From: Arachis hypogaea
Taxonomy: Eukaryota; Streptophyta; Magnoliopsida; Fabales; Fabaceae
Length of the DNA stretch: 64,000 nucleotides
Direction of reading: 5' to 3'
Assembly (NCBI RefSeq): GCF_003086295.3
Contig: NC_092038.1
Span: 128,429,518 to 128,493,517, forward strand
This document shows positions 10,113-18,018 of this stretch, in pieces. Positions within the stretch are counted from its first letter, which is position 1; the number at the start of each line of letters is the position of its first letter. The notes below the pieces were generated by a model, which worked only from the letters and a program-made list of their open reading frames with translations, searched no databases and was not told the origin of the DNA. A program made the translations under genes and the position numbers.

Positions 10113-11492
10113 TCAACCCCCTTTTGCTACTCCCTTAAGGGGTTCACCCTTGGTATTCACGGGTTTGAACCAGCCATTCTTTTCGGTGATCTTCAACCCA
10201 AGCCTCTTTGCTTCATCAGGCGTGATGAAGTTGTGTGTAGCACCAGTGTCGATCATAGCCATGACGGGTTTTTCATTGATAAAGGCTTTGACATACATCA
10301 AGCCTTTCTTTTCTGCAGTGCTTGCCTCTTTGGTCTTCACAGCATTTATGTGTTGGATAGATCCAACACACTCAGTTACTTGAGTTTGAGCTTCTCGTTC
10401 CTCAGCGATAGATGCCAAAGTCCCTAACTTGGGACAATCCTTCATTTGGTGTGGTCCCTTGCACACGAAGCATCCTCCTTTGGGCACGAAAGCCTTCTTC
10501 TTTTCTTCGTACTCTTTCTTTGAAGAGTATTTTCCTTCCTTCTTGGTTGAGAAACTCTTCCCCTTGTCTCCCCCACCTTTAGCAAAACTAGGCTTGGAGG
10601 AAGACTTGGGTTTAGAGTCTCCCCTATGATACTCAGTGAGTGATTCGGCCGCCACGATGGCCTCATCGACATCCTTAACATTCCTTCTTTGTAGTTCTTG
10701 CTTTGCCCAAGGTTGGAGTCCATCAATGAAGAAGAACAATGCATCCTCTGATGTTAAGTTGGGGATTTGAAGTGTGAGAGTAGTGAACTCCTTTACATAG
10801 TCACTAATTGTACTCTTGTGCTTCAACTCCCTCAACTTCTTCCTTGCTTCATAAACCACATTTTCAGGGAAGAATTGTCTTTTCAACTCCCTTTTGAAAT
10901 CTTCCCATGTGGTTATGTTGCAAGTACCCTTTTCTATATCTACGCACTTTCTCCTCCACCACAAAGTAGCATTATCAGAAAGGTAGAGAGCTGCAGTGCG
11001 TACCTTTATTGCTTCCTCGACCACCCCATGGCCTTCGAAGTACCTCTCCATTTGCCATAGGAAGTTCTCCACCTCGCGAGCGTCCCTTACGCCCTTGAAC
11101 TCCTTTGGCTTGGGGAGATCAATCTTTGTCGTCTCCCTTATAATGGTTGGTCGAGATTTCGCCTCCTCGAACCAAACTCGAACTTCTTCAAATAACTTCA
11201 AGGAATTCTCAAGCTTCTCTTCGATTTGGAGCATGCTTTCTTTGAAAGCATCTAGTTCTCCTAACACGTGAGCCTCGAGGGTCTCCTTGTCATGTTCTAT
11301 CCTTTGGAACCGCTCATCCATAGAGGATAGAACATTTTCCAACATAGAAACTCTTTCTTCTAAGAAGTTAGAGTCCTTACCACTAGGCTCACTTGAAGAA
11401 CGTACCTTCTTGCCTCCCCATTGAGAAGGAATAGTATCCCTTCCCCTTTGTGACTCAACATGCTCCATGGTGATATTTGAAGCCATACCCAC
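10113..11492 (-). CDS. Chromovirus gag and aspartic protease
   Basis: 459 residues. Order: an N-terminal coiled-coil-like segment (residues about 45-115, rich in E/L/K), the gag capsid domain (about 120-270, with FLWQMERYFEGHG and WAKQELQRRN), a Ser/Lys-rich linker, a zinc knuckle CFVCKGPHQMKDC (CX2CX3HX4C), and a retropepsin start AMIDTGATHNFI near the C-terminus. The frame ends at a TGA at 10113-10115 inside a run of five G (minus strand), while the downstream pol-like frame begins 1-2 bases later in another frame. Related chromoviruses have one continuous gag-pol frame, so this looks like a single-base insertion. The protein would form virus-like particles; whether it is still made is unknown. 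Confidence 0.88.
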   Translation of the reverse strand: MGMASNITMEHVESQRGRDTIPSQWGGKKVRSSSEPSGKDSNFLEERVSMLENVLSSMDERFQRIEHDKETLEAHVLGELDAFKESMLQIEEKLENSLKLFEEVRVWFEEAKSRPTIIRETTKIDLPKPKEFKGVRDAREVENFLWQMERYFEGHGVVEEAIKVRTAALYLSDNATLWWRRKCVDIEKGTCNITTWEDFKRELKRQFFPENVVYEARKKLRELKHKSTISDYVKEFTTLTLQIPNLTSEDALFFFIDGLQPWAKQELQRRNVKDVDEAIVAAESLTEYHRGDSKPKSSSKPSFAKGGGDKGKSFSTKKEGKYSSKKEYEEKKKAFVPKGGCFVCKGPHQMKDCPKLGTLASIAEEREAQTQVTECVGSIQHINAVKTKEASTAEKKGLMYVKAFINEKPVMAMIDTGATHNFITPDEAKRLGLKITEKNGWFKPVNTKGEPLKGVAKGG

Positions 11493-11520
11493 AAACCACT
11501 TGTGCTCCCTCTCGAACCTT

Positions 11521-11532
11521 GCTCGGATACCA
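11521..11532 (-). other. Primer-binding site of the chromovirus
   Basis: The minus strand reads TGGTATCCGAGC three bases inside the 5' LTR. It matches the initiator-tRNA-Met type site TGGTATCAGAGC with one mismatch. Confidence 0.85.
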
Positions 11533-11535
11533 AAT

Positions 11536-12089
11536 TGTCACGGCCTTGGACACACTCCAACGCTACCGTGCCGGCACTCGGACTTACTCAACCTCTTGAG
11601 CTAAGACCAAGTCAGCCTAACCCTCAATACTTAGCAAGAAAGCTAAGAACACAAGAGAACACAAGAGAAAGGAAGTTTTGGTGGAAAGAACACTTTATTA
11701 CTCAAGTGTTGGTTACAAATGATTCACACACACCCAAACTCTAACTCTTACCCCTATTTATAGCCATCCACCTCCTCAATGGATGGTTAGGATTAAATCT
11801 AATCAACGGTCCAGATTAATCATCCAGAACCTTCTTTACAAATATCTATCCTACCACAACTCTCTAAATGTTTCTAGATTATTCCATACCACTCTTTATA
11901 CTTCTATATACATCTACACTCTTCTAGAATATTCCATGATCTTCTAAAGTCTTCTAGAACCTTCTAGAGTATTCCAGAACCTTCTAGGACATTCTAGAAC
12001 GTTCCAGAACCATCTAGAGTATTCTCAAACACTCCAGAAAACTATACAAACACTGTTAAATATAACCTTCTAAAAAATTTACCGTGACA
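11536..12089 (-). repeat. 5' LTR of the chromovirus
   Basis: Copy of 7613-8165 with two substitutions (GAAGTTTT for GAAGCTTT; TTCCAGAA for TTCCGGAA) and one extra A near the end. As 5' LTR its U3 would drive transcription of the element. TATA-like sequence lies at 11755-11762 and the heat-shock-element run at 11922-12009. Confidence 0.95.
11922..12009. promoter_or_regulatory. Same heat-shock half-site run in the 5' LTR
   Basis: Identical arrangement to 7999-8086; the only change is TTCCAGAA for TTCCGGAA, outside the core half-sites. In the 5' LTR this run is upstream of the element's own predicted start of transcription. Confidence 0.8.
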
Positions 12090-12756
12090 AGCAGCAGAAT
12101 TAATAATAGTGCGTTTGATTTATTTTAGTAGTGGACAATGATAAACTAATTTTTTGGATAGAAAATCACATTCATTATTATCTTCACCGAAATATATATT
12201 CATATCTGTTTTTTTTTTATGACAATGATATCCCATTCGGTACGATAAAAATCAGGTTGTCAGAGGGGCTTTTTATTCCTAAACTTCTGTTTCTTCAGAT
12301 TTCACTCAGTAGCTGCTAAATTAACCAACAGATCGCATTGTTTCTGGTTCAGTGAGTTGAAATTTGTTCACTTTAAACAGAGACGAATAGAATTAGACCA
12401 TCCTCAACTTCCAACCAAAGGCTGAGAGCACTCCTATATGACTTCATGATTGATTATATAGCACATCAAATGGTGTTTATTATAACTCACGGTTGCATTG
12501 GGAACCTATCGGCCGTTTGGTTCGTAATTCCCAGATTTGTACCCAAAATATAAGTTGTATTGGAAATTACTTAAAACTATGTATAATATAAAAACGTTAC
12601 AAGACCAATTGATTCGGCATTTACGAAAACACGCAGAAAATACAATACAAGAACCTCACCGTTCAATTTCCCATTTATTCACATGACACGCAGAAAGCAC
12701 ACTACAGCATTCAAGAACAAGAGATTACTAGATCACTGTATACTGCATACTTTTGC
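12090..12756. other. Intergenic region; 3' flank of the first sHSP gene
   Basis: No coding sequence is seen. The part next to 12757 is probably the 3' untranslated region of the minus-strand sHSP gene. The rest is AT-rich single-copy-looking sequence between the retrotransposon and the gene. Confidence 0.5.
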
Positions 12757-13212
12757 TTAACCAGTAATTTGAATGGGCTTAACATCATGTTTCTTAACTT
12801 CCGCCTTGGGAACAGTGACAGTAAGAACACCATTCTCCATGGATGCCTTCACCTGATCCATCTTGGCGTTCTCGGGGAGCCTGAACCTCCGCATGAACTT
12901 GCCGCTGCTGCGCTCCACACGGTGCCAGGTGTCATTCTTGTCCTCCTTCTCAACGTTCCTCTCGCCGCTGATCTGAAGGACACTGTTATCTTCGATCTCA
13001 ACCTTCACTTCCTCCTTCTTCAGACCAGGAAGATCAGCCTTGAACACATGCGCTTCGGGAGTCTCCTTCCAATCCACACGAGTGTTCACGAATGCAGAAT
13101 TCTCTGAAGAAGTAAGAGAGCTCGGGAATTGGAAGTCCCTGAAAGGGTCCCAAACGTCGAGGGAGAATGGGTCGCTCCTTCTGCCACCAAAGAAACTTGG
13201 AATCAGCGACAT
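12757..13212 (-). CDS. Cytosolic class I small heat-shock protein (151 aa)
   Basis: An ATP-independent chaperone that holds unfolding proteins during heat stress and assembles into oligomers in the cytosol. The N-terminus [23 protein letters not shown] is typical of plant class I 17-18 kDa sHSPs. The alpha-crystallin domain spans about residues 45-140 with the consensus II segment (VLQISGERN) and consensus I segment ([24 protein letters not shown]). The C-terminal I-x-I oligomer motif is present (PIQITG). Intronless, as usual for this class. Upstream on the minus strand are TATAAATA (13324-13331) and a perfect heat-shock dyad TTCTAGAA (13365-13372). It is head to head with the gene at 15750. 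It differs from that paralogue mainly by lacking three residues (NVF) near position 14. Confidence 0.96.
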   Translation of the reverse strand: MSLIPSFFGGRRSDPFSLDVWDPFRDFQFPSSLTSSENSAFVNTRVDWKETPEAHVFKADLPGLKKEEVKVEIEDNSVLQISGERNVEKEDKNDTWHRVERSSGKFMRRFRLPENAKMDQVKASMENGVLTVTVPKAEVKKHDVKPIQITG

Positions 13213-13323
13213 CTTCTCTTTGTTTGATGATTAAGGTTGTAACTTGCAAGCAGAGAATGTAGGTGTAATTGTCGTTGTCAATGCTTGTGCCCGATAATGT
13301 TGAAGATGAGAGAGGACACGAGG

Positions 13324-13372
13324 TATTTATAGTGATTAATGGAGGAACGGAATGAAGATGCAGCTTCTAGAA
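13324..13372 (-). promoter_or_regulatory. sHSP promoter: TATA box and heat-shock element
   Basis: Minus strand: TATAAATA at 13324-13331, about 112 bp from the ATG, with TTCTAGAA at 13365-13372 about 35 bp further upstream. This is the usual spacing of heat-shock-factor sites in plant sHSP promoters. Weaker TTC/GAA groups follow at about 13399-13422. Confidence 0.7.
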
Positions 13373-14391
13373 ATATCCTACTTATTTCTTCATCTATTCG
13401 ATTCGAAGCTGTTCTGGATTCCTCTGGGGCTAGTAGAGAAATAGAACATGATACAACAAGAAGGCTCTAGATTTTTTTTTTTTTCGTTTACAGAAGGCTC
13501 TAGATTCAACATTACAGCCTCTTGTGTGAAGCCCATGACTTAAAGGGCTTAAGGATTGATTAAAATGAAACAATGAGCCCAATAACAAATAAATAATAGA
13601 ACTCAAGTTCTTACCAGTATGACAAAAAATAAGTTCTTACCGCTAATATTTCCAAAATAAATAAATAAAATTATTCTTAACAGCTTACCGAATACCGATA
13701 TAAAAAGAAAAGGAAAAATTCTTACCAATTTAATATATGTGAACTGGATCAAATTCTTCTAAACTGATAAAATAAAAAATTAATTATTTTTAAATTAAAA
13801 TAATAGAATTTACATATAAATATATAATAAAAATTACAATTTCAGCGGTAATTAATTAATCTCTCATTTTATTAGTTTATCAATATTTTTATTTTAAATG
13901 ATCTAAATTCTTTTAAACTACCAATAGTTTAAATTAATAGAAACATGTGCTTCAACCAAAAAAGTAAAGCCAAATTGAAGGTTTAGTGTGCTTATGTTTT
14001 GGTCATGTATGAATTTCTAATTTTGACAAATAATGTTTGCTCTCGTTTGAGATTATTTACCTAAGAGGGAAATATCTACATTTGATCAAATTATGTATTG
14101 ATTTTACACAAGAGAATATTTTACAAGTAAATGTGAAATGTAAATTACAATGATATGGTTCGTTGTATTAATGAAAATATTGTTAATATTTGGGGAGCGA
14201 ATATTTTTACTTTTAATTTCATAATATTATTTTTCTATTATATGTTATTTTTAAATTATTTTTAATACAATTTTTTATTATTATAAAAAATAAAATAACG
14301 AAAATTAAAATAATTTTTAAAAATTTACATAAAATAAAATTAATAATGTCGTATTTGGAAATAACAACCTCACTTCCTAATGTATATAGTA
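13373..14391. other. Intergenic region between the divergent sHSP genes, left part
   Basis: AT-rich, without coding sequence. At 13460-13506 a 14-bp direct repeat (AGAAGGCTCTAGAT) flanks a short T-rich insert, which could be a tiny insertion scar. Nothing else is recognised. Confidence 0.5.
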
Positions 14392-15220
14392 TTCACCAAA
14401 GAGTAATGCTAGGAGGCCAGTAATTTTTATGATTGTTAGCCATCAACTAGCCATCAATGATGATTTGATGGTGTGAGATTGGTATGAGATTTCATCCAAT
14501 GGCTCACCTTCTTCTGCTGGTTACATGCTGGCCAAAATTCAATAAAACTGCTGGTCCCCTAGACTTTTCCTTCACGAAAGAGTAATGCTAGGAGGCCAGT
14601 AATTTTTATGATTGTTAGCCATCAACTAGCCATCAATGATGATTTGATGGTGTGAGATTGGTATGAGATTTCATCCAATGGCTCACCTTCTTCTGCTGGT
14701 TACATGCTGGCCAAAATTCAATAAAACTGCTGGTCCCCTAGACTTTTCCTTCACGAAAGAGTAATGCTAGGAGGCCAGTAATTTTTATGATTGTTAGCCA
14801 TCAACTAGCCATCAATGATGATTTGATGGTGTGAGATTGGTATGAGATTTCATCCAATGGCTCACCTTCTTCTGCTGGTTACATGCTGGCCAAAATTCAA
14901 TAAAACTGCTGGTCCCCTAGACTTTTCCTTCACGAAAGAGTAATGCTAGGAGGCCAGTAATTTTTATGATTGTTAGCCATCAACTAGCCATCAATGATGA
15001 TTTGATGGTGTGAGATTGGTATGAGATTTCATCCAATGGCTCACCTTCTTCTGCTGGTTACATGCTGGCCAAAATTCAATAAAACTGCTGGTCCCCTAGA
15101 CTTTTCCTTCACGAAAGAGTAATGCTAGGAGGCCAGTAATTTTTATGATTGTTAGCCATCAACTAGCCATCAATGATGATTTGATGGTGTGAGATTGGTA
15201 TGAGATTTCATCCAATGGCT
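14392..15220. repeat. Tandem array of a 170-bp Mutator-like MITE (179-bp period, 4 full copies and 1 partial)
   Basis: GAGTAATGCTAGGAGGCCAG begins at 14401, 14580, 14759, 14938 and 15117, exactly every 179 bp. The units look identical by eye. Each 170-bp unit has imperfect terminal inverted repeats (start GAGTAATGCTAGGAGGCCAG; inverse of end GGAAAAGTCTAGGGGACCAG, 13 of 20 matching). Units are joined by a 9-bp spacer TTCACGAAA, and the array is preceded by TTCACCAAA at 14392-14400, so the spacer looks like a 9-bp target duplication. The last copy stops after about 104 bp at CATCCAATGGCT. Confidence 0.9.
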
Positions 15221-15271
15221 AAAATATTTTGACATTGGGATGAGTTAGCATTCTGATTGATTCTATAAGGC

Positions 15272-15468
15272 TAAAATTGTTAGATTTGGGTTTTCTAAAA
15301 TTTCAATTTTATTTTAGAAAGTAAAGTGTAATTTTTTATTATTTATTTTATAGATAAGACTAAAAATAAATATGAGAGAGAAACCATTCAAGAGTAAAAG
15401 ATCACATCTTATTCTCTAAAAAAAATTTAAAATTTAGAGGATTCAAATCCAAAATTGTTATATCCAAA
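15272..15468. mobile_element. MITE-like inverted-repeat element in the sHSP promoter region
   Basis: The left arm (AAAATTGTTAGATTTGGGTT... TTCTAAAATTT) and the inverse of the right arm (AACAATTTTGGATTTGAATC... CTCTAAATTTT) align over about 70 bp. AT-rich, no coding potential. It lies about 100-300 bp upstream of the heat-shock elements of the gene at 15750. Ends are approximate. Confidence 0.5.
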
Positions 15469-15488
15469 TAAAGCCACGGTAAAGACTC

Positions 15489-15620
15489 GAAGCTCTTCGA
15501 AACTTGGAATTTACCAAACGAAAATTTATTTATTTATACTTAAAAAAGAAAAAAAGAAGTTAACGAATCAATAGGCCTTTCTAGAAAATACCGGATGAGT
15601 CCTCTATGGCAGTTTAAATA
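15489..15620 (+). promoter_or_regulatory. Promoter of the second sHSP gene
   Basis: TTTAAATA at 15613-15620 is a TATA-like box about 130 bp before the ATG. TTCTAGAA at 15579-15586 is a perfect heat-shock dyad, and a second cluster with GAAGCTCTTCGAA lies at 15489-15501. Confidence 0.65.
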
Positions 15621-15749
15621 CCCGGTGTGTCCTCTTTGCCCATGATCAAGAAAACATACAGAAGCAGTTCTCTGATAGCAAACAAAGCCACAGAACACAA
15701 CAATCACTCTCTTTCGGAGTAGCAAGTATATCATCTAATAGAGGAAAAG

Positions 15750-16214
15750 ATGTCTCTGATTCCAAGTTTCTTCGGTGGCCGAAGGAGCAACGTCTTCGAT
15801 CCTTTCTCCCTCGACGTTTGGGACCCCTTCAAAGACTTCCAATTCCCGAGCTCTCTTACTTCTTCAGAGAATTCTGCGTTCGTCAACACTCGTGTGGACT
15901 GGAAGGAGACTCCCGAAGCTCATGTGTTCAAGGCTGATCTTCCTGGTCTCAAGAAGGAGGAAGTGAAGGTTGAGATCGAAGATAACAGTGTCCTTCAGAT
16001 CAGCGGAGAGAGGAACGTTGAGAAGGAGGACAAGAACGACACCTGGCACCGTGTGGAGCGCAGCAGCGGCAAGTTCATGCGGAGGTTCAGGCTCCCCGAG
16101 AACGCCAAGATGGATGAGGTGAAGGCAGCCATGGAGAATGGTGTTCTCACTGTCACTGTTCCCAAAGCAGAAGTTAAGAAACCCGATGTTAAACCCATTC
16201 AGATCACTGGTTAG
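15750..16214 (+). CDS. Cytosolic class I small heat-shock protein (154 aa)
   Basis: Paralogue of the gene at 12757-13212 and nearly identical in protein: the same N-terminus with NVF inserted after GGRRS, the same alpha-crystallin domain (about residues 48-143) and the same C-terminal PIQITG with the I-x-I motif. Differences in the C-terminal half include [11 protein letters not shown] for [11 protein letters not shown] and KKPDVKP for KKHDVKP. Intronless. A holdase chaperone of the cytosol. It is divergently oriented to its paralogue with about 2.5 kb between start codons. Such close similarity suggests a recent inverted duplication or gene conversion, but this is inference. Confidence 0.96.
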   Translation: MSLIPSFFGGRRSNVFDPFSLDVWDPFKDFQFPSSLTSSENSAFVNTRVDWKETPEAHVFKADLPGLKKEEVKVEIEDNSVLQISGERNVEKEDKNDTWHRVERSSGKFMRRFRLPENAKMDEVKAAMENGVLTVTVPKAEVKKPDVKPIQITG

Positions 16215-16622
16215 ACGTGCGTGAGAATGAAGCAATTCTGCATCCAATTAGCTGTTGAGTCTTGTTTGTTTTCCTCTTGTAGTAATGCGTCTGTCTGTGT
16301 GTGTGTAATCTCCGCTTAATTCTGTTATATTTTGCTTGAAAATGGTGTGATTTCTTCAAAAGAAGGACTATCTTGCAATTTAGTTTATATGGTTTGAAAT
16401 TGAACAAGGTAAATAAAAATCACAGGCCTATTAGTTTTACGTATTTTCCTCGCCATCCAAAAAGGACCTAAATGAAGAATGGAGACTTGTAATTTAATCC
16501 ACGAGTTTTGGCGAATAATTCTCCTAACCTTCCCCAACGCTTCCTAAAAGGAAACAAGTTATTTATTCTTGTGTTATTAATGTTGAACAAGTTAATTACA
16601 AGAGAAAATCGCAGATTAAGAA

Positions 16623-17030
16623 ATGTCGATTATCCCAACGACGAACCCCCTGGAGGAAAACTCTTCCCTTGCACTGCCACAACTGTCACGGGAGGACCCC
16701 TTGTTCGTGAGCAGAGACGTGGATTGGAAGGAGACGGCAGAAGCGCACGTGTTCAGGGCTGATATGACGGGTCTGAACAAAGAGGAGGTGAAGGTTGAAG
16801 TTGAAGAAGGCGGTGTGCTTCAGATAAGCGCCGAGCGGAGCGTACAAAGGGAAGAAAAGAACGGTGATGCCACGCACCGCGTCGAGTGCGCCACTGGAAG
16901 ATTCTCCAGGAGCTTCACTCTTCCTGCTAATGCTAGAATGGATCAGCTCAAAGCTTCCATCGACAATGGGGTTCTAACTGTCACTGTCCCCAAAGACGAC
17001 CTCAACCTATTGCATGCTGTTTCCAATTGA
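16623..17030 (+). CDS. Divergent class I-like small heat-shock protein (135 aa), remodelled N- and C-termini
   Basis: After a short N-terminus ([20 protein letters not shown]) the protein enters an sHSP domain at [20 protein letters not shown] and keeps both consensus segments ([31 protein letters not shown]). The usual N-terminal arm (FFGGRR...DVWDPF) is missing, and the C-terminus ends [11 protein letters not shown] without the I-x-I motif needed for normal oligomer assembly. It lies 408 bp after the preceding sHSP, same strand. The start ATG gives MSIIP, like related proteins. It could be a diverged functional gene or a decaying copy; the alpha-crystallin domain is intact. No clear heat-shock element was found in its short upstream region. 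Confidence 0.85.
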   Translation: MSIIPTTNPLEENSSLALPQLSREDPLFVSRDVDWKETAEAHVFRADMTGLNKEEVKVEVEEGGVLQISAERSVQREEKNGDATHRVECATGRFSRSFTLPANARMDQLKASIDNGVLTVTVPKDDLNLLHAVSN

Positions 17031-18018
17031 CTGCACCAAACTCTCGCTCTTCGTTTTTGCTGGATTTGAATTTCATTCTTTGCTTCCTTTTTTGTTTGTT
17101 TGTGGAGTTAGAAGAAAGAAATAAATGTGTTTGTGTTAGTTAACGTTATCATCACAAGTATTTTCATTCATTAATTGTATCAAAACAAGATATCTTCGAA
17201 TAGAATAATGGCATTTTCTTAATTAATTGATCCCACCATGACCATTGTAGTGAAAATTGTTGAAATTTGTTCATTATTATTAGACTATGCATTGATTTCC
17301 CCAAGGGTCATAGTCAGACTTGGTTTTCTCGCTAGTATTACGAAGTTGATTCACTAGCAATTTCTAATCTGTACTAAGCAATTTTTCAAGAAGAACGAAG
17401 CTGATATTCAACGATGTAATCCTAGTGGAAAATTGATCTAATTAATAGCCGGAATGTCAATAATACGATGACCTTGACTTCGAAACCTAACGATTTAAGA
17501 ACAGAGCCACACCAACCGGAGATAAATAATTAGTGTTATTGGATTCCTTAACGTATATAAGCTCACCAATTGCAAATCTTTTTTTCTTATGTGTGCGTTT
17601 GAAACTAAGAAAGATGTTACACATTGAATCTTTGTTTTTCCGTTTTATGAAGATCATCCAATTCTTTTTCATCAGGCTATCCGTTTCCAATGGAAATGAA
17701 CTACGAATTATAATAGGTCTTATGAGTCATGAGGATGATTCAAGATTCATATTGCCAATATATAGCAAAATAATTCAACAGTAGGCTCTTTCTTTATCTT
17801 TTTTTGTTTTTTCCCCAAGAAAGCGATACATCTCTATCTACTTGTCTAGTGGAGTTGCTTACAAGGATGGATAAATTGATATCTCATCAAAGTGGGCACC
17901 ATGTCAAAGGTGCCACTGCCACAATATCCAATCCAAAGGATGGATCTTTGGCCCGGTTTCCTGCATCAAAGGACGACTGTTGATTGATTCTTCTCTTCTA
18001 AGCAACTTAAAGCCTCTG
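17031..18018. other. Intergenic region
   Basis: Contains the presumed 3' untranslated part of the third sHSP gene, then AT-rich sequence without homology I recognise. Short open stretches here lack family features. Confidence 0.45.

Larger units (their letters stand above)
7613..12089 (-). mobile_element. Young non-autonomous chromovirus (Ty3/gypsy), reverse transcriptase deleted
   Basis: Two LTRs (7613-8165 and 11536-12089) begin TGTCACGG and end CCGTGACA. By eye they differ by two substitutions and one A indel over about 553 bp, which indicates a recent insertion. AGCA flanks both ends (7609-7612 and 12090-12093), a possible 4-bp target duplication; a 5-bp one does not match. Primer-binding site and polypurine tract sit where expected for a minus-strand element. 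It encodes gag-protease and then a protein that goes straight from the pre-RT region to integrase and chromodomain, so RT and RNase H are missing. Confidence 0.92.

Noticed and set aside
12769..13107. Plus-strand frames over the first sHSP gene, and the equivalent minus-strand ones at 15864-16247
   Set aside because: Shadows of GC-rich sHSP coding sequence.
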